The notes below the pieces were generated by a model that made no database searches, was not told the DNA's origin, and was given only the letters and a program-made list of their open reading frames with translations. From assembly GCF_001411555.2 (NCBI RefSeq), contig NC_049914.1, positions 10,182,273 through 10,246,272 on the forward strand: DNA of 64,000 nt. The letters are read 5' to 3'. Source of the DNA: Juglans regia (lineage: Eukaryota; Streptophyta; Magnoliopsida; Fagales; Juglandaceae). Both the position numbers and the translations under genes were made by a program. Below are positions 34,188 to 47,100 of this stretch, one piece after another (position 1 is the stretch's first letter; every line of letters starts with the position of its first letter).

Positions 34188-36300
34188 TTAACATTCAATT
34201 AGAAAGGATGCATGCAGTCCAATATCAACACAATTACTCATCCAAAATGTACTACCTATTTCTTCTTTCTCTTCATTCCAGCCTTCTTCACCGACAAAAC
34301 TTTTCTTCTCGTTGGCAGTTTCCCTTTCCCCCAGACAATGTGAGAATATTTTCTTATCCTTGTCGGTGACCACATTCTCTTTCACTTTAGTTGAACCAGA
34401 CTCAAGCTGTAATCCTACAAACTTGTGCTCAAACTCATCCAAAAGGTGCAAGAATGCATTGACATGGTCATCACTTGGGGGATCCATGCGTCACCAATTT
34501 CATCGTTTAACCACAAGGTCATACCGTAGTGCATCTGTATTGATCTGCAAGTCATCATAGCTACTTTTGACCAGTGTGTATCTCCTCTCTAAGTCTTTCA
34601 TCCATTGATCCAATACATATTTATCTAGCAGCACATGAATGTGCTTCATCTGACAAACTTTAAATGCATGCCTATAGATAATCCCTTTCATCTCAAATAG
34701 GGCACAAGTGCATTTAACTTCGCATTCCTCTTCATTATAGTAAACTGAGTACTTGATGATTTTGACATTGTCATCGTAGGTGGAGATTTCTTTGAAAACA
34801 TCAAAGGTGGAAACATCAAAGGTGGAAATGCAACCTTGTGTGCTAACAAGTGCGCAATTACTAAGATCATCCCCCAAACCTCTATTTGGACCGTTTTTGA
34901 CTTTGCATTCGTGTACAAGATTGAAATTTCCTCTCAATTTTGAATGAGGATACGCATGTGATCATTTGGTTGCAAGAATTGAAATTGTCAAATTAGTCAA
35001 AAAATTCACTCAATGTCGTACCGGAATTTATAAACACATCGAAGAAAGCGTTCATACTTTCAAATTGTTGTGTAGGGCTCATACAAGCGTAGAATAAGTA
35101 AACTGGTACCCAAAATGATATTTCTTTGTACAATTCATGCAACTATGCATTATCAGCTAGGTCATACTTATGAAGTAGTGCCCCCCACTTCTCCTCAAAT
35201 TCTTTATAACTTTGTGTATCATAGGGTGCACTCTGAATGACAGTCTTCAACCCTGCATTGAATTCCAAGTGGGATCCCAATTTCTCGGGTAGTTTTCGCA
35301 TTATATGCCAGAGACAGTATCTATGGCAACTGTCTGGGAATACAATGGTAATAACACTCTTCATTGCCAAGTTTTGGTCTGTTATGTTGGCTTTGGGTGA
35401 CCGTTCATTCATGCACTGCAACCATGCTCAAAACAATCATACAAAAGTACTTATTTCCTCGATTAAAATCAAGCTCACCCCTAACAGTATAGACTGTCCA
35501 TGATAGTTTACACTAACAAAGGGAGCAAAAGGCAAATCGTACATATTTGTTAGGTACGACATATCGAAGGTGATAACATATTTGAAATACTCATATGCTG
35601 CTCGACTTTGTGCCTTAGCCCAAAACACATTCTTGACTCTGCATTCGTCGTCCACGTCCATGACAGAAACAAGCATCATTCATCTCCCTCATCCTCTAAA
35701 AGTAGTAATTCAATGTTTCACCACATCCTTTATCCATTCTCAAGTGTCTAACTTTGTCAATAAAATTTTGACAATCTTTATTTTGAAATTCTAAATTCTC
35801 ATGACCCCTCCCCCCGGGTCAACAACACGTGCTTCGAAATTCTTATTCATTCAAATACTTGCTGTCATTCAAATTGATTATCCTTTGACTTTATTCATCT
35901 AAACACTTGTAAGATCTAAAAACTTTAGACTTATGTGGGCTGACAATACTATAATTGTAAACAAGATCAACAGTGGTCAAAACCCATACCCCTTTCATTA
36001 AGTGAGCATGTACATTTGCCTTACAATCTATTTTAATTGTTGGTCATGGCCTCGATAAATTATTGTGGCTAGGATAGAACCTGCCGCGACGTGCACAACC
36101 AATCATCACATATTTCACACTCTCATCTGCCTCTCTCTTTGTCCTTTTTGTGATAATACTAAACCCCACTTGTTGGACATATCGTTTGTAATAGGTTAGA
36201 ATCTTTTTATCAGTAGCAAACTCCATACCATATTTTGGAGGCTCAACTTGTTCATCATTATCTAATACTTCATTTGTCCCCTCTGCATTCGACTCTATAT
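34188..36300 (-). pseudogene. FAR1-RELATED SEQUENCE (FRS)-type gene, decayed
   Basis: Read on the minus strand, the pieces fall in family order. First comes the FAR1 DNA-binding domain at about 36226-36050 (YYKRYVQQVGFSIITKRTKR). Then the MULE-type transposase core at 35680-35140 (NVFWAKAQSRAAYEYF, YDLPFAPFVSVNYHGQSILL, TDQNLAMKSVI, CLWHIMRKLPEKLG). Then TTQRSESMNAFFD-like sequence (here QQFESMNAFFDVF) near 35060. Last is a SWIM-type zinc-binding motif at about 34720-34660 (CTCALFEMKGIIYRHA). The FHY3/FAR1 family are transcription factors in light signalling, tamed from Mutator-like transposases. Here the frame is broken: after EEISTFV a TGA stands where Trp is usual, another TGA follows two codons later, and frames shift between 35100 and 34940. 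CLWHIMRK is well kept, so decay is not very old, or the copy descends from an active MULE. Confidence 0.75.
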
Positions 36301-36479
36301 TTACATCGGATGAAATTCTAGAAAGGAAGAATGTATGGTTGAGATTAACATTTCTATTATATACACTAGATGTTAACTCATCGGGTTAAAAGTGTAACCA
36401 TTAGTAATATGACTTGTTTGATCATTCATATGACGGACCTCCAACATTCTTTTCATTTTCACTTTCTGCACTAAATAGC

Positions 36480-36631
36480 GTAGTTGATGAATCACTTGCA
36501 CGGTGTGGGTCGGGCATAGTTGGTCCGTAAGGTGGCATCATCGGATGCTAAAATTACCCACTGTAATATTCAATTTTGAAAGTATGCACGTACAAGAAAA
36601 CACAATTAAAAGAGTAAAATTGGACTACTTG
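36480..36631 (-). repeat. FRS upstream exon-like unit, copy 1
   Basis: Minus strand: an acceptor-like CAGTGGGTAATTTTAG is followed by CATCCGATGATGCCACC, coding HPMMPPYGPTMP-like residues. The same acceptor and exon pattern recurs in copies 2 and 3. The unit's other end abuts the solo LTR. Confidence 0.6.
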
Positions 36632-38985
36632 TGTGAGATCCATAAATTTTTGAGTTTTTTAATTGAATGTATTTTTTTTATTAAATGTGTTATTTTATTG
36701 TAATTTATTTTGGTGTGTTTTAATTTGGGTTTCTATTTCCTTACTTTTTATTTATTTATGTTATTTTATTAGTGTTATTTTATTTGTAGTGTTTTATTTT
36801 TTTATTTTTGGGCTTGTGTTTGTGTGATTCTGATTGTGGGCCGTGGGTGTGTGTGTGTTGTGTTTGACCCAGCCCGAGTGAAGTAAAGCCTAACCCTTGT
36901 GCAAGCAAAACCCAACCCGTGTAGCATTTGAGACCCAACTTTTATTTATTTATTTTAACCCAGCCTTGTGCATTGTAGGGCCTAGCCCGTGCACCTAGCG
37001 AGCCCAGCCCGTGCGGATTAAATCCAGCGCCTCCCCTTGGTTGAATGGCGTCGTTCCACTTAGAACCCTAGGGTTCCTTCTTTCCCTTCATGCGCTGCAC
37101 TGTTCCATCTTCTTCTTCCTTCTTATTTCTTCTTCTTCTTCTTCTACCTTCTGATTCATTCTCCTTCTAGCAAGCTGTCGAAACATTTTCTCCTCCTCCA
37201 ATCAGAACATTGCCAAGTATTCCAACCCATGTCGCTGCCACCACCTCCTTTCCTCCACCTCATGGCGGCTCTGTATTATTCGGTGGAGGCTCCAAAGCCT
37301 TGATGTCGAGCTACCACTCCACATGGCTCCCTTTCCACCTCGAGCTTCCATTGTTGCCTCTGTGTCTTTCGGCATGTTCACCGGAGGCTGCTGTCAACCT
37401 GCTACTTCACCATGCGACTCTCTCTGCCACGACTTGTGTTGCCGTATTTCTCTTCTTCAATCGTGCGTCACACAACTCCTCAAAATCACCTTGCTTAGTC
37501 TATATATAGTCAGCGAGTTTCTCAATTTTATTCCTTCCGAGTTCATTCTCCTCATTTTCTTGTTTAAAGCTTTTTCATCTATAAATTTTAGTTTATTGCA
37601 TTGTGAATTTGGTGGTTAAATCTGAGAGTTTGAAGAGTTGTGCCGTGCTCTGTTTGTTCTTAAATTGTGAAAATTGCACTCGGCTTCTTGGTGAATTTTT
37701 GTACTTGCCGTGAGCTCTGTCGTGTGCCGCCACTTTTGGCAACACCTCCATTCGAGCGATCTTCCAGAATTTTTTCCTGTCTTCGTGTGTATGTAATTTC
37801 CTAGTTTTAAAATATTATTGTTGTAATTGTCTTTTGTAAAACTGTTGATTCTGTTGATCTGTTGGTTTGATTGGAAATTGGGCCTTGGGCCGGATTGGAG
37901 GACGAGATTTTTGCTTGTAATTGTAAAATTGTGTATTTGTAAATGGAGGGCTATTTTATATAAATGAGTTATTTAAATATGTATTCCAGTTAATTGTTGA
38001 ATTGTATATTTATCGTTTTTAATAAAATTGTGCTGTGATGTTACGTTGTCTGTTTGAAATTGTGACTGAACATGTGGGTGCGTGTGTATCACGACCCCAA
38101 GCCGAGATGTGACATTATCTCGGTGGAGTTCCTCTGATCACTCGGGAGTGTAACAGACTGACGTGACGTCCCCTTAGTTGTTGCAGGGTGACGATGAGAA
38201 CGGACGAGACGGTAACGCTCTTGTACCAATTCCATAACCTTTTGGTTGGCGATATTAGAGAATGCTTGGTCATGTACGCGCTGGGCGTGGAACTGGGCAT
38301 CGCTTGTTACGAAGTCCCATACACGGATGTTATCCGTGGTGAGACGATGAGAGCCAGGTCGTGCGGACAATCCATAGGGGAGATCGTGGTGCATGCTTAT
38401 TAATTAATAGTTATGATTAGACCAAAAATGAAATTTTTGGCGTGAGTTGTAAAACAGGTATTTTGGAAAAAAGGAAATGAGATATTGTTTTTCTGCATAT
38501 ATGTCCGTATGGGGACGCGTGATTTCAATATTGTACTATAAATCTTTTAGATGTTATTTTGGTTAATTACTTGCTAAAATGTCATAATCTCATTGTGGTG
38601 TTTTACCCTACGATTCCGTCTTATGGTGCCGTAGAGTCTGACGCAGAGCCCGAGTATGAACCCGAGGAATAAGCTCCGCCAGAGGTTTGAGTTGGTGAGA
38701 AACTGTTCAGCGTTATGAGATTTGTTTCTCTTATGTTATTTCCTGTTTTTAATTTATCTGTTGGATGACTGTTTAATCCTTGTAAAGTTACTTCACTGTT
38801 TTTGAACAATTCTAGTACTTAATAAAGAAAGACCTTTTATTTCTCCATTGCGAATATTATTTTGTACACTTATTGCATGATGTACACACTCTGAACACTG
38901 GTCGTTGGGGTACATGATCCGTGTGGTCATCATCCCTGTGTCACAAACTCCACAAAAATAACACGTGGGGGTCGAGGGCGCCACA
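36632..38985. mobile_element. Solo LTR, about 2.35 kb
   Basis: Bounded by TGTGAGATCC and GGGCGCCACA (TG..CA), and flanked by ACTTG (36627-36631) and ACCTG (38986-38990), a five-base duplication with one mismatch. Removing it restores the exon/intron pattern seen in the next repeat unit (CTACTTG-GGTCGTATC versus CTACCTTGATCGTATC). No gag, protease, integrase or RT is found inside. The open frames near 37210-37619 are low-complexity Ser/Pro/Cys-rich. A lone LTR arises by recombination between the two LTRs of a full element. The length suggests a Gypsy-type parent, an inference. Confidence 0.75.
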
Positions 38986-38990
38986 ACCTG

Positions 38991-39150
38991 GGTCGTATCT
39001 TAAACTCTTCTCGACTCCTTTGAATTACTTGGTGGAGGATAAGACATGGTTGTAACAAAGGGTGGCCTTGCTGGATGCTGAAATTACCCACTGTCTTATT
39101 CAAAATCGAATGTACTCACATACAAGAAAACACTTTTAAAACATAACAGG
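38991..39150 (-). repeat. FRS upstream exon-like unit, copy 2
   Basis: Minus strand: CAGTGGGTAATTTCAG, then CATCCAGCAAGGCCACC, coding HPARPPFVTTMSYPPPSNS-like residues and ending near GATACGACC where the LTR has landed. It aligns with copy 3 over its length, including the intron part (GTTTTCTTGTATGTGAGTAC). Confidence 0.65.
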
Positions 39151-39330
39151 TTACTACCTTGATCGTATCAGGAACTCGTCTAAAATTCTCCGAACTATTC
39201 GACGGAGGTTAAGGCATAGTTGGTCTAAAATGTGGCATTTCTGGATGCTCCAATTACCCACTGTGTTAGAAAAACTTGAATGCACACATGCTAAAAAAAT
39301 CCAATAAACTAAAAATATGTCTACTTGGCT
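39151..39330 (-). repeat. FRS upstream exon-like unit, copy 3
   Basis: Minus strand: CACAGTGGGTAATTGGAG, then CATCCAGAAATGCCACA, coding HPEMPHFRPTMP-stop-PPSNSSE and RRVPDTIK, ending in a good donor CAAG/GTAGTAA. The stop codon in place of a residue shows that the copy is dead. Confidence 0.65.
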
Positions 39331-40787
39331 ACCCCAACAGTACAGATATGGATTTTGATATGTATTTAGATGCATCACATATGGCAGGTAGTGTGGATTT
39401 ATAGGACTATAATATCCCTATAATATAAAAATAAATAATGGGTGAACTAAATATTACAATTTCTAACACCATGACATTTTTAAATAACTAATGTATATCA
39501 TACATAGGTCGGTGAAATCGATGTAGAAGGCTTGAGTGGCCTTCCATCTTCCTTTTTGCTCATCACGCTATTTCAACCAAGTATTGAGAACAACAATTAA
39601 TATCAACAACCGTGCCCAAAATTAACATCAACATAAGAAATCCCTCAACATACCCTTAACACTTATCATTCCATTGCAACATGATCAGAAGCTAACCAAT
39701 TGATACGTAAAAGAGTACAAAAGGCCAAAACCAAGCATACATCTCTAATTTCATGTGCATAAAGGTTTATAAGCACGAATGAAGGAAGAAAAGAAGAAAA
39801 ATCTTCTACTTGTTTACAACCAACTACATACCTACTTACAATCAAAGAAATTTGTAGACAAGATCTGAGCATATCACCATCAAGTTATGAGTGACTTGCC
39901 ATTTTAGTAACCTTACAACATTCTCTGATCCAATGGCCTCGGAGTATCCCTAAAATATTTGGTGATAGAAAATAAAGAGAGACTTCTTCATGAAGAATTT
40001 AAATTTCTAACTCATTTTGGAAGTATATGGTAACTGTTCATGAAATTAAAATTTTACTTGGGTCATATTGACCTGTCTTATAGAAAATACTAAATCAGGA
40101 TCCAACAATCATACCTAATTCCTTAGGTTTAAATTCACTGAATTTTTAGTCAAATTAATCTCTAATTGCTTTTATGTTTTGACATGCATAATGGTTTATA
40201 AGCACAAATGAAGGAAGAAAAATCCAAACTGAAATATATGCTAGCTGTATTTACTTTGTCCAAGTGTACCAAAAGCTTCACCCTAGGCTAGAATGTAAAA
40301 GCTAGAAGAATAAAACAAGAACTCATGTGCCCTAGAAATTAACAACAATAAAAGGGTAAGTTCAAACCCTTGAACCAGGCATTGCTAACTTGCCTGAAAC
40401 CAAGAAATTGATAATAGGCTGTCCTTGTGACTTAGGACCTCTGTCTCAGAACATAACTTCAGAATAAGGACGTACCCAACCCTACCATTCTTTAGATCAC
40501 AAGAAAATACAATCACAAAACTGCATAACTAACAAACACAAAAACACATAAGATGATTCATGTTTGGGAAACGGAATAGAAAGAGACCCTTCATTCGGTC
40601 AATTCTTACCCTTGTCGGCGGCCCCAGACGACGGCATTAGGAAGAGGGGTATATTTTATTTTGATTTTTTCTTTTTTTTAAACCCTTATATATTTTTAAA
40701 AAAATTTACAATATTATTAAAAAATATTTTTTTAATCATTAAATAAAAAAAATTTTCAGGATAATTCATTGAACCCAACTTTTGAGG
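39331..40787. other. Gene-free stretch upstream of UFL1
   Basis: No coding similarity. A direct repeat, GGTTTATAAGCAC.AATGAAGG, occurs near 39763 and 40192 (about 430 bases apart) within longer similar flanks. The right end should belong to the UFL1 promoter. Confidence 0.4.
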
Positions 40788-40990
40788 CCTTGTTTATTTT
40801 TGTAAATGAAATGAGTTGAGATTAAAGTTAAAAGTTGAATAAAATATTATTAAAAAATATTTTTTAATATTATTTTTATTTAAAAAAATAAAAAATTTAA
40901 ATTATTTTTTTAATTTATGTATAAATTTTAAAAAAATGATAAAAATAATATAAAATAAGATGAAATAAATTGACAGAAATTATAAAACAA
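40788..40990. mobile_element. MITE-like element in the UFL1 promoter
   Basis: Left end GGCCTTGTTTATTTTTGTAAAT then GAAATGAGTTGAGATTAAAG; AT-rich core; right end AGATGAAATAAATTGAC then ATAAAACAAACGTGG. The outer GTTT.../...AAAC words are inverted, as in the other MITEs. It lies about 190 bases before the UFL1 start codon. Confidence 0.55.
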
Positions 40991-41183
40991 ACGTGGTTGT
41001 GTTAACTTCTTCCAAACCCAAAATACAGTAAACTAAGCCCATTGAAATTGACATACCGGGTTACTTTTAGCTGAGCCAGTCGGGTTGAAACGTCCGACTG
41101 TAATGCAAAGGAAAAAAAATACTAACTATTTATTCAAACACTCTCTCTCTCGGTTGGGTTGGGTCGCGGTGATCGGAACGAAG

Positions 41184-44100
41184 ATGGATGAGGAATTGCT
41201 GGAATTGCAGAGACAGTTCGAGTTCGCACAGCAAGCGAAATCCAGTATTCGATTATCGGATCGAAACGTCGTCGAATTGGTCCAGAAGCTTCAGGAGCTC
41301 CGTATCATTGATTTTGATCTTCTCCACACCGTCTCCGGCAAAGAATACATCACTCCTGTACCTCTCTTTCTCTCCTTTTTGTGCGCACGCGCCCAGTTTT
41401 CTCTAAGCGTATATTTGTTTCCTGACACAATTTACAGATATGACAAAGGAAAGAAAACTAGTTCATTTTCGTGTTTTATGATGTATATCAGGAAATCTTA
41501 TAATCAATCTGTTTTTGGTTGATATAAACGTTTAGTCAGTAGTAGCGTTAGTTCTCCCAGTCAGATTGTGGACACTACAAGAGGCGACGTTTTATCTGTC
41601 TTTTCTTTCATACATATTTTAGTCGCCAAACAAGCAATAGGGTTCGAATTTCTCTCCGATTATTTTTTCTCTAAAAATAAATTAACTTCCTTAATTATGA
41701 GGCTGTTGTTTTTATGTGCATGTGATTGTTGGTTGAATAATTGGAATTTGATGATCCAATGCTACAATAGGAACAACTGAGGCATGAAATTGTTGCTGAG
41801 ATCAAGAAATTAGGGCGTGTTTCATTGATTGATATTGCGGTCACAACGGGGGTTGACTTGTACCATGTCGAGAAGCAAGCTCAGCATGTTGTTTCTAATG
41901 ATCCGAGCCTTATGTTAATTCAAGGGGAAATAATATCACAATCTTATTGGGACTCCGTGGCCGAAGAAATCAACGAGAGGCTTCAAGAATGTAGTCAAAT
42001 TGCTTTGGCGGAGCTTGCTGCACAGTTACATGTTGGTTCAGAATTGATCACATCGGTGTTGGAGCCCCGCCTCGGGACTGTGGTAACTTGTCTTGCCAAT
42101 TTCATGTGATTTTAGAATGTCCAAATCAAAATAATTATGATGCGGGTTTTCTTGGAATTTAGGTGAAAGGCAGGCTTGAAGGTGGGCAACTTTATACCCC
42201 TGCTTATGTTGCTCGTGTTAGTGCAATGGTTCGTGGTTCTGCAAGGGGTATTACAGTCCCGACAAATTTATCAGTGTCGTGGAGCTCGTTACAGAAACTA
42301 CTGTATGAAATGGATGGAGCCAGTGGTGTGGCCATTGACATTTCATTTTTCCAATCCCTTTTTAATGGGCTTGTGAAGGAAGGCGAGGTTTTGGGATCAT
42401 TACGTGCAGGAGTTCATTGGATGCCAAATGTACGTGAGATAATCTTGACCTTCTCTAATATATAGGATGTGTTTAGATTTATCTTTTCCCGAGGATGAGT
42501 TCTGATAGTTGCTAAAATGTTTTTTGGTAGCCTGTTTTTGGTATCTTATTAAATGTGGGTCTCCAAAATGTTCCCATGCTAATTCACTTTGAGAGCAAGT
42601 GTTAGCCATTTTCTTACAAATTCACTAAACACTTAGATTTTTTTAAATTCATATTTTCTTTGGATGCATAATAAATACTTTTATAAAAGAAAATAGGATG
42701 ATAAGTCAAGCATACAGGGGTATGCACCAACTTCTTCTGGATTTTGTTTTTTGATTGGCACTGGGTATCCGGTAACAGCGTCTTGATGAATCCCGGGGGT
42801 GCACAGGTCCCGGCAAGGGGTTTCCCACAAGTGCACCTCAGGTAATTCAAAGGGAAAATCCCCTAGTCCAATGACCCCTAGAGATTGTTTGCACTAGTGG
42901 GATTCAAACCTTAGATCTGGAGTGACTTTCTTCTTTTGGATTTTACAATTTGAAATTGAAGATAAGGAGAGAGAGAGATTACTAAATGCCTGTCCAATCA
43001 TAAAATTACGTGGGTCAAATTTTGAGGTAAGTGAATTGCATTCACTCAGATAAAAACTGTTCAAGCACTAAAATGCCAGCCTATTATACCAATGGAAGGC
43101 ATAACTCAAATGCAATTGCAGTTGTGAATTACAACAGAAGGTGTAAACCAAAAAATAATTACACTAAACAACCACCACTGGAGCATCTAGAGTCCACAAC
43201 CGCAATAGAAAGGAACTTCCAATCAATACACCAGCTACTCCATCCACACCAGATAACCTGCATTTCTCAATTGCACTAGAAAAGGATTTCCAATCAACAC
43301 ACCAGCTACAATGCAGAATCATTCTCGGTACAAAACCCTGCACCAGACCATGATACAATGTAACAGATCAACTCACCCCACACCTGGCCCAACTAAAAGC
43401 AAAAATACAAAATCCTCTTGAATAATAACTCCATGACACCATATTAAAAAAAAAACTCCCACTTGAGCTCCATGAAACCAACTTGAGCTCTTAGATGATT
43501 TAGAGAAGACATAAGCATATAAACTCCAATAGAGATGCATTCCTTCTTAGTAGCATACCTCCTCCTGACCTTCTACTTCTGCAGTAACTCCCACTGCTAT
43601 CTTTCACCACAGTGAGGCATGTATACATGAATAGAATCTTCACTCAAATGTAGAACCACGTAATCTGTGGATGCTGAAAACTCCTAAGCTTGTGGCAATG
43701 TGAAGGAGTCTTATGAGCCTGCTAATCACCATGGATGAGTCTATCCTCCCCTAGAGCTGAATCCCTACCACGTAGAAATTGCTGAGAAAACTACCCGTTC
43801 TGTCAAAGTCAGCTCACCTCAAGTGTAACCACAAAGGATGGCTTCGAGAGCTCATAGGACAATCTAAGTCATTTCCATGAATCATACAAGGATCTTATAA
43901 TTGAAGACCTCACTGAATCCTGTTTATTCTCGAAACCATCAATGGTATGTTGGTTCAAGGAAACAAATCTCTTATAGACCATGAAATTTGTCGTCATATG
44001 CTTCACAGTTTAGAGTATAAATTGTGAAGGCCTAGGGGTTGGCTCAAGTGATAAAGGCCTTGGTCTTGGTGGTATACTCCCTCCAAGGTCTAAGGTTCGA

Positions 44101-47100
44101 ATCCTCTTGGGTGCAAACAATCTCTAGGGGCCATCGGACTGAGGGATTTTCCTCTTGAATTACCCGAGATGCACTTGCGGGAAACTCATTGCCGAGGCTT
44201 GTGCACCCCTGGGATTAGTCGGGATGTTGTTCTTAGATAGCCGGTGCCAGTAAAAAAGAGAGAGTATAAGTAGAAGTACCAAGTATCTTTTCTTTTAAAG
44301 GGCATTCCGAATGCTTATAGTTTCCAATTTATGGTTTTATCTTCTCTATTTCATATTGCTAGTGGCTGGCAGCCATGACGGAGATTTAGGAAGCACCCCT
44401 AAATCTTTTCAATAGTCATGGTTCTTGTTTTCTTTTTGTTACTGTTATAATTGTTTAAACAGCTTGTTTTTACACTATGTAGAATTTTGCAACAGGTCTT
44501 TGCCATTGCACAAAAGGAATGTGTAGATTCTTTCTTTTCACAGGTATGGAGTCCTCTTCTCCCACTGAATTGCGTGATCTTAACAGTATTTGTATGTCAA
44601 TGTGCATATTCAACTTTATTGTTCCATTTCAGTTCTGATACTTATTCTGTTAAAGAGAGGAAGTACCTGGATCCAAGGTGCAGTCTTGGTGATGGATTGT
44701 TGTTTTGAAAAATTGTATCTTCTTTCTCTTCTTCACATGTCTTTAATTCTGTGGTTTGCTCATCAAGCTGCTCGCTACTGAGACTCCTCCCTCTTTCTAA
44801 TCCATATATTTTTCCACTTTGGACATGGGAATCTTTAAACTGACTACAGGAAGAACACTACTCTCCTAGACCTCCCCCACCACCCCCCCGGCGGGAGGAG
44901 AGTAGGGATCTCTAAGAAAGTAATGACATCCAAGGACATATGAGCCTACGCTTATATTTGGTGACTAGATGGATTATGCCACTCTGCTTGTGAAATCTAT
45001 GTTGTATTTGACTGATATATATATATATATATAAGCCTGAGCTTATTGCAAATTGAATGTTGTGATATACCATGAAATTGTGAAATCATTTTGATTACTA
45101 GTTTTGGACCTTTAGTCTTCTTTTTTTATTCAGAATTAATTTCTGAAAGTTTTCAATCTCATACTCTTTCCTGTTCTCTTGTTGCTGCAGAATTCCTTTA
45201 TTAGCTATGAAGCTTTGCGGAAACTTGCAATTCCCCAGCCTGTTCCTTTCTTGCAGGTATTTAATGGATTTTATGTCAATTGTATGTTTGTGGAGGCTAT
45301 AGGTTTTTTATGAAGTAATATGTTTGGTTTTTATCTAATCAAACCAAGGGTGTGCACTCCAATTTAGTCCAGATATCCTGAAGGTATGCCTTTAGTCACT
45401 GCATTTGTTCACCCTTCATTGATTGAGATGTTGGATGCTGCTACCGAGGATGCTCTTGAACACAATAGTTGGTGAGGGCTTGACTTAAATATTTCTCCCT
45501 TTTTAGTTTTATCTTTCTATTTTTGTTCCGTTTCAATTAGCCTTTTAACCAATTAATACAAGTCTATTCAATCACTATGACACGTACTTCACTGTGCTTA
45601 CCCAGAGATGCAAGTGGATGTCACTGCATCAGGCAGCATGTTTTTCCAAGCCTAGTTTATTTGTGATACATAGATTATATTTTTCTCTTAGCTTAGTTAT
45701 TTACATTTTGCTGGAACTGTTTTAGTTAGTAATTGGTTCTAGGATTTCAGTTATATGATGCAGATTAAATATTAGTCTACTAAAAAATTTATCATTTGAC
45801 CCTTATATTTTCCATTCGTTCTTCTGCTATGTACTTCCAAGGGTAAGATTGTTGTTGTGTTACTTATCATGAAAAGGACACAGGAAAAGTAAGATCATTG
45901 TTGTGCAGACAGAATTTGCCAACCAAATTTTTTTCTGGTTTTGGGTTATGACCTATTAGGAGATCTTTAGGCGTTATTTGTTGTCACATTACCTAGTGGA
46001 ATTCTTATGCATGAAATGTTATTTACACTCAATCAAGCACTCTCTTTTGAATTGGCTTTTATATTTATTTAAAGTTACTTTTCTAATGTAATTTCCAGTA
46101 TAGCTTATACTTGATAAAAAAAAAATCCAGTATAGCTTATTATGTTAGTGCAATGTTCTCTACTTTCTTGGCTCGTATGATTGGACGGATCTATACAGGA
46201 TTGATTCTCTTTCTGTATTACCTGCATCCTTCGGAGCCCAAGACGCATATAAAATTTTGTCCCTCTGTCCATCTGTTCAACTGGCTCTCAAGGTGCATTC
46301 TTGATAGCATGCAAGCTTATTGATCTAATACTTATTTTGTTAAGTCATATGATCATCTGTTTATGGTTTATTTGCAGTCAAATAGAGCACTCATTTTTGG
46401 GGAGTCCTATATATTTAGCAATGGATTTATCAAGGTATGACCCTCGAAATATATTATCGAGTTGTTAGTTTTGTGAACCTGCAGAGATTTCTGGTTGGAT
46501 GAGTTCATTGGACTAGCATGTTTGATGGGATAATCGCATGGTTATATTGGCCCTTTTTTTTTTTTGGGGGGGGGGGGGGGGGGCAGGGGGAATAATATTC
46601 AAGAGTTCAAGAGTTTTATATGTGTTTGTGTTGTGTTATAAATTTACATGTAGCTGAGATTTTGGCATGAAAAATAAACCACATATTTGCCATATCAGCA
46701 ATTGGGCAATATTCTTATAGAACCCTGTAGCTCAATCCACTTGATTGAAATGATTTTCAACAGCTTTTCTTCTTTGCTTCTAAAAGCAAAAAACCTAGGA
46801 TTTTTAAGTAGTTGAAGAAAGCTAACATTGATATTAATTTTGCCTGTCACAAAATACTGATTTGCATTTTTGTCACTTTGTTGGTTAGGGTGTATACGAT
46901 CGGATGGAGAAAGAGATGGAATCCTTCAGTGTTTCAGGTTCTTCAGGCATCGTGCTGCCTGATGATTCACACTTGGTTAACAACGCTAGAGTTGGAAATG
47001 ACTCGGGCAGGGTAATTGAGTCAAATGAGACTGGTAATGAGCTTGCTAGTAGCAAACAGCCTATCGAGAAAGGACCAAAAAAGAAAAAGGGAAAATCTGC

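Noticed and set aside
37210..37619. Two overlapping frames of about 100 codons
   Set aside because: They lie inside the solo LTR and are Ser/Pro/Cys-rich compositional frames.
44021..44110. A-box and B-box spacing like a tRNA gene
   Set aside because: The sequence after the B-box does not close an acceptor stem and continues into a SINE body with target duplications.
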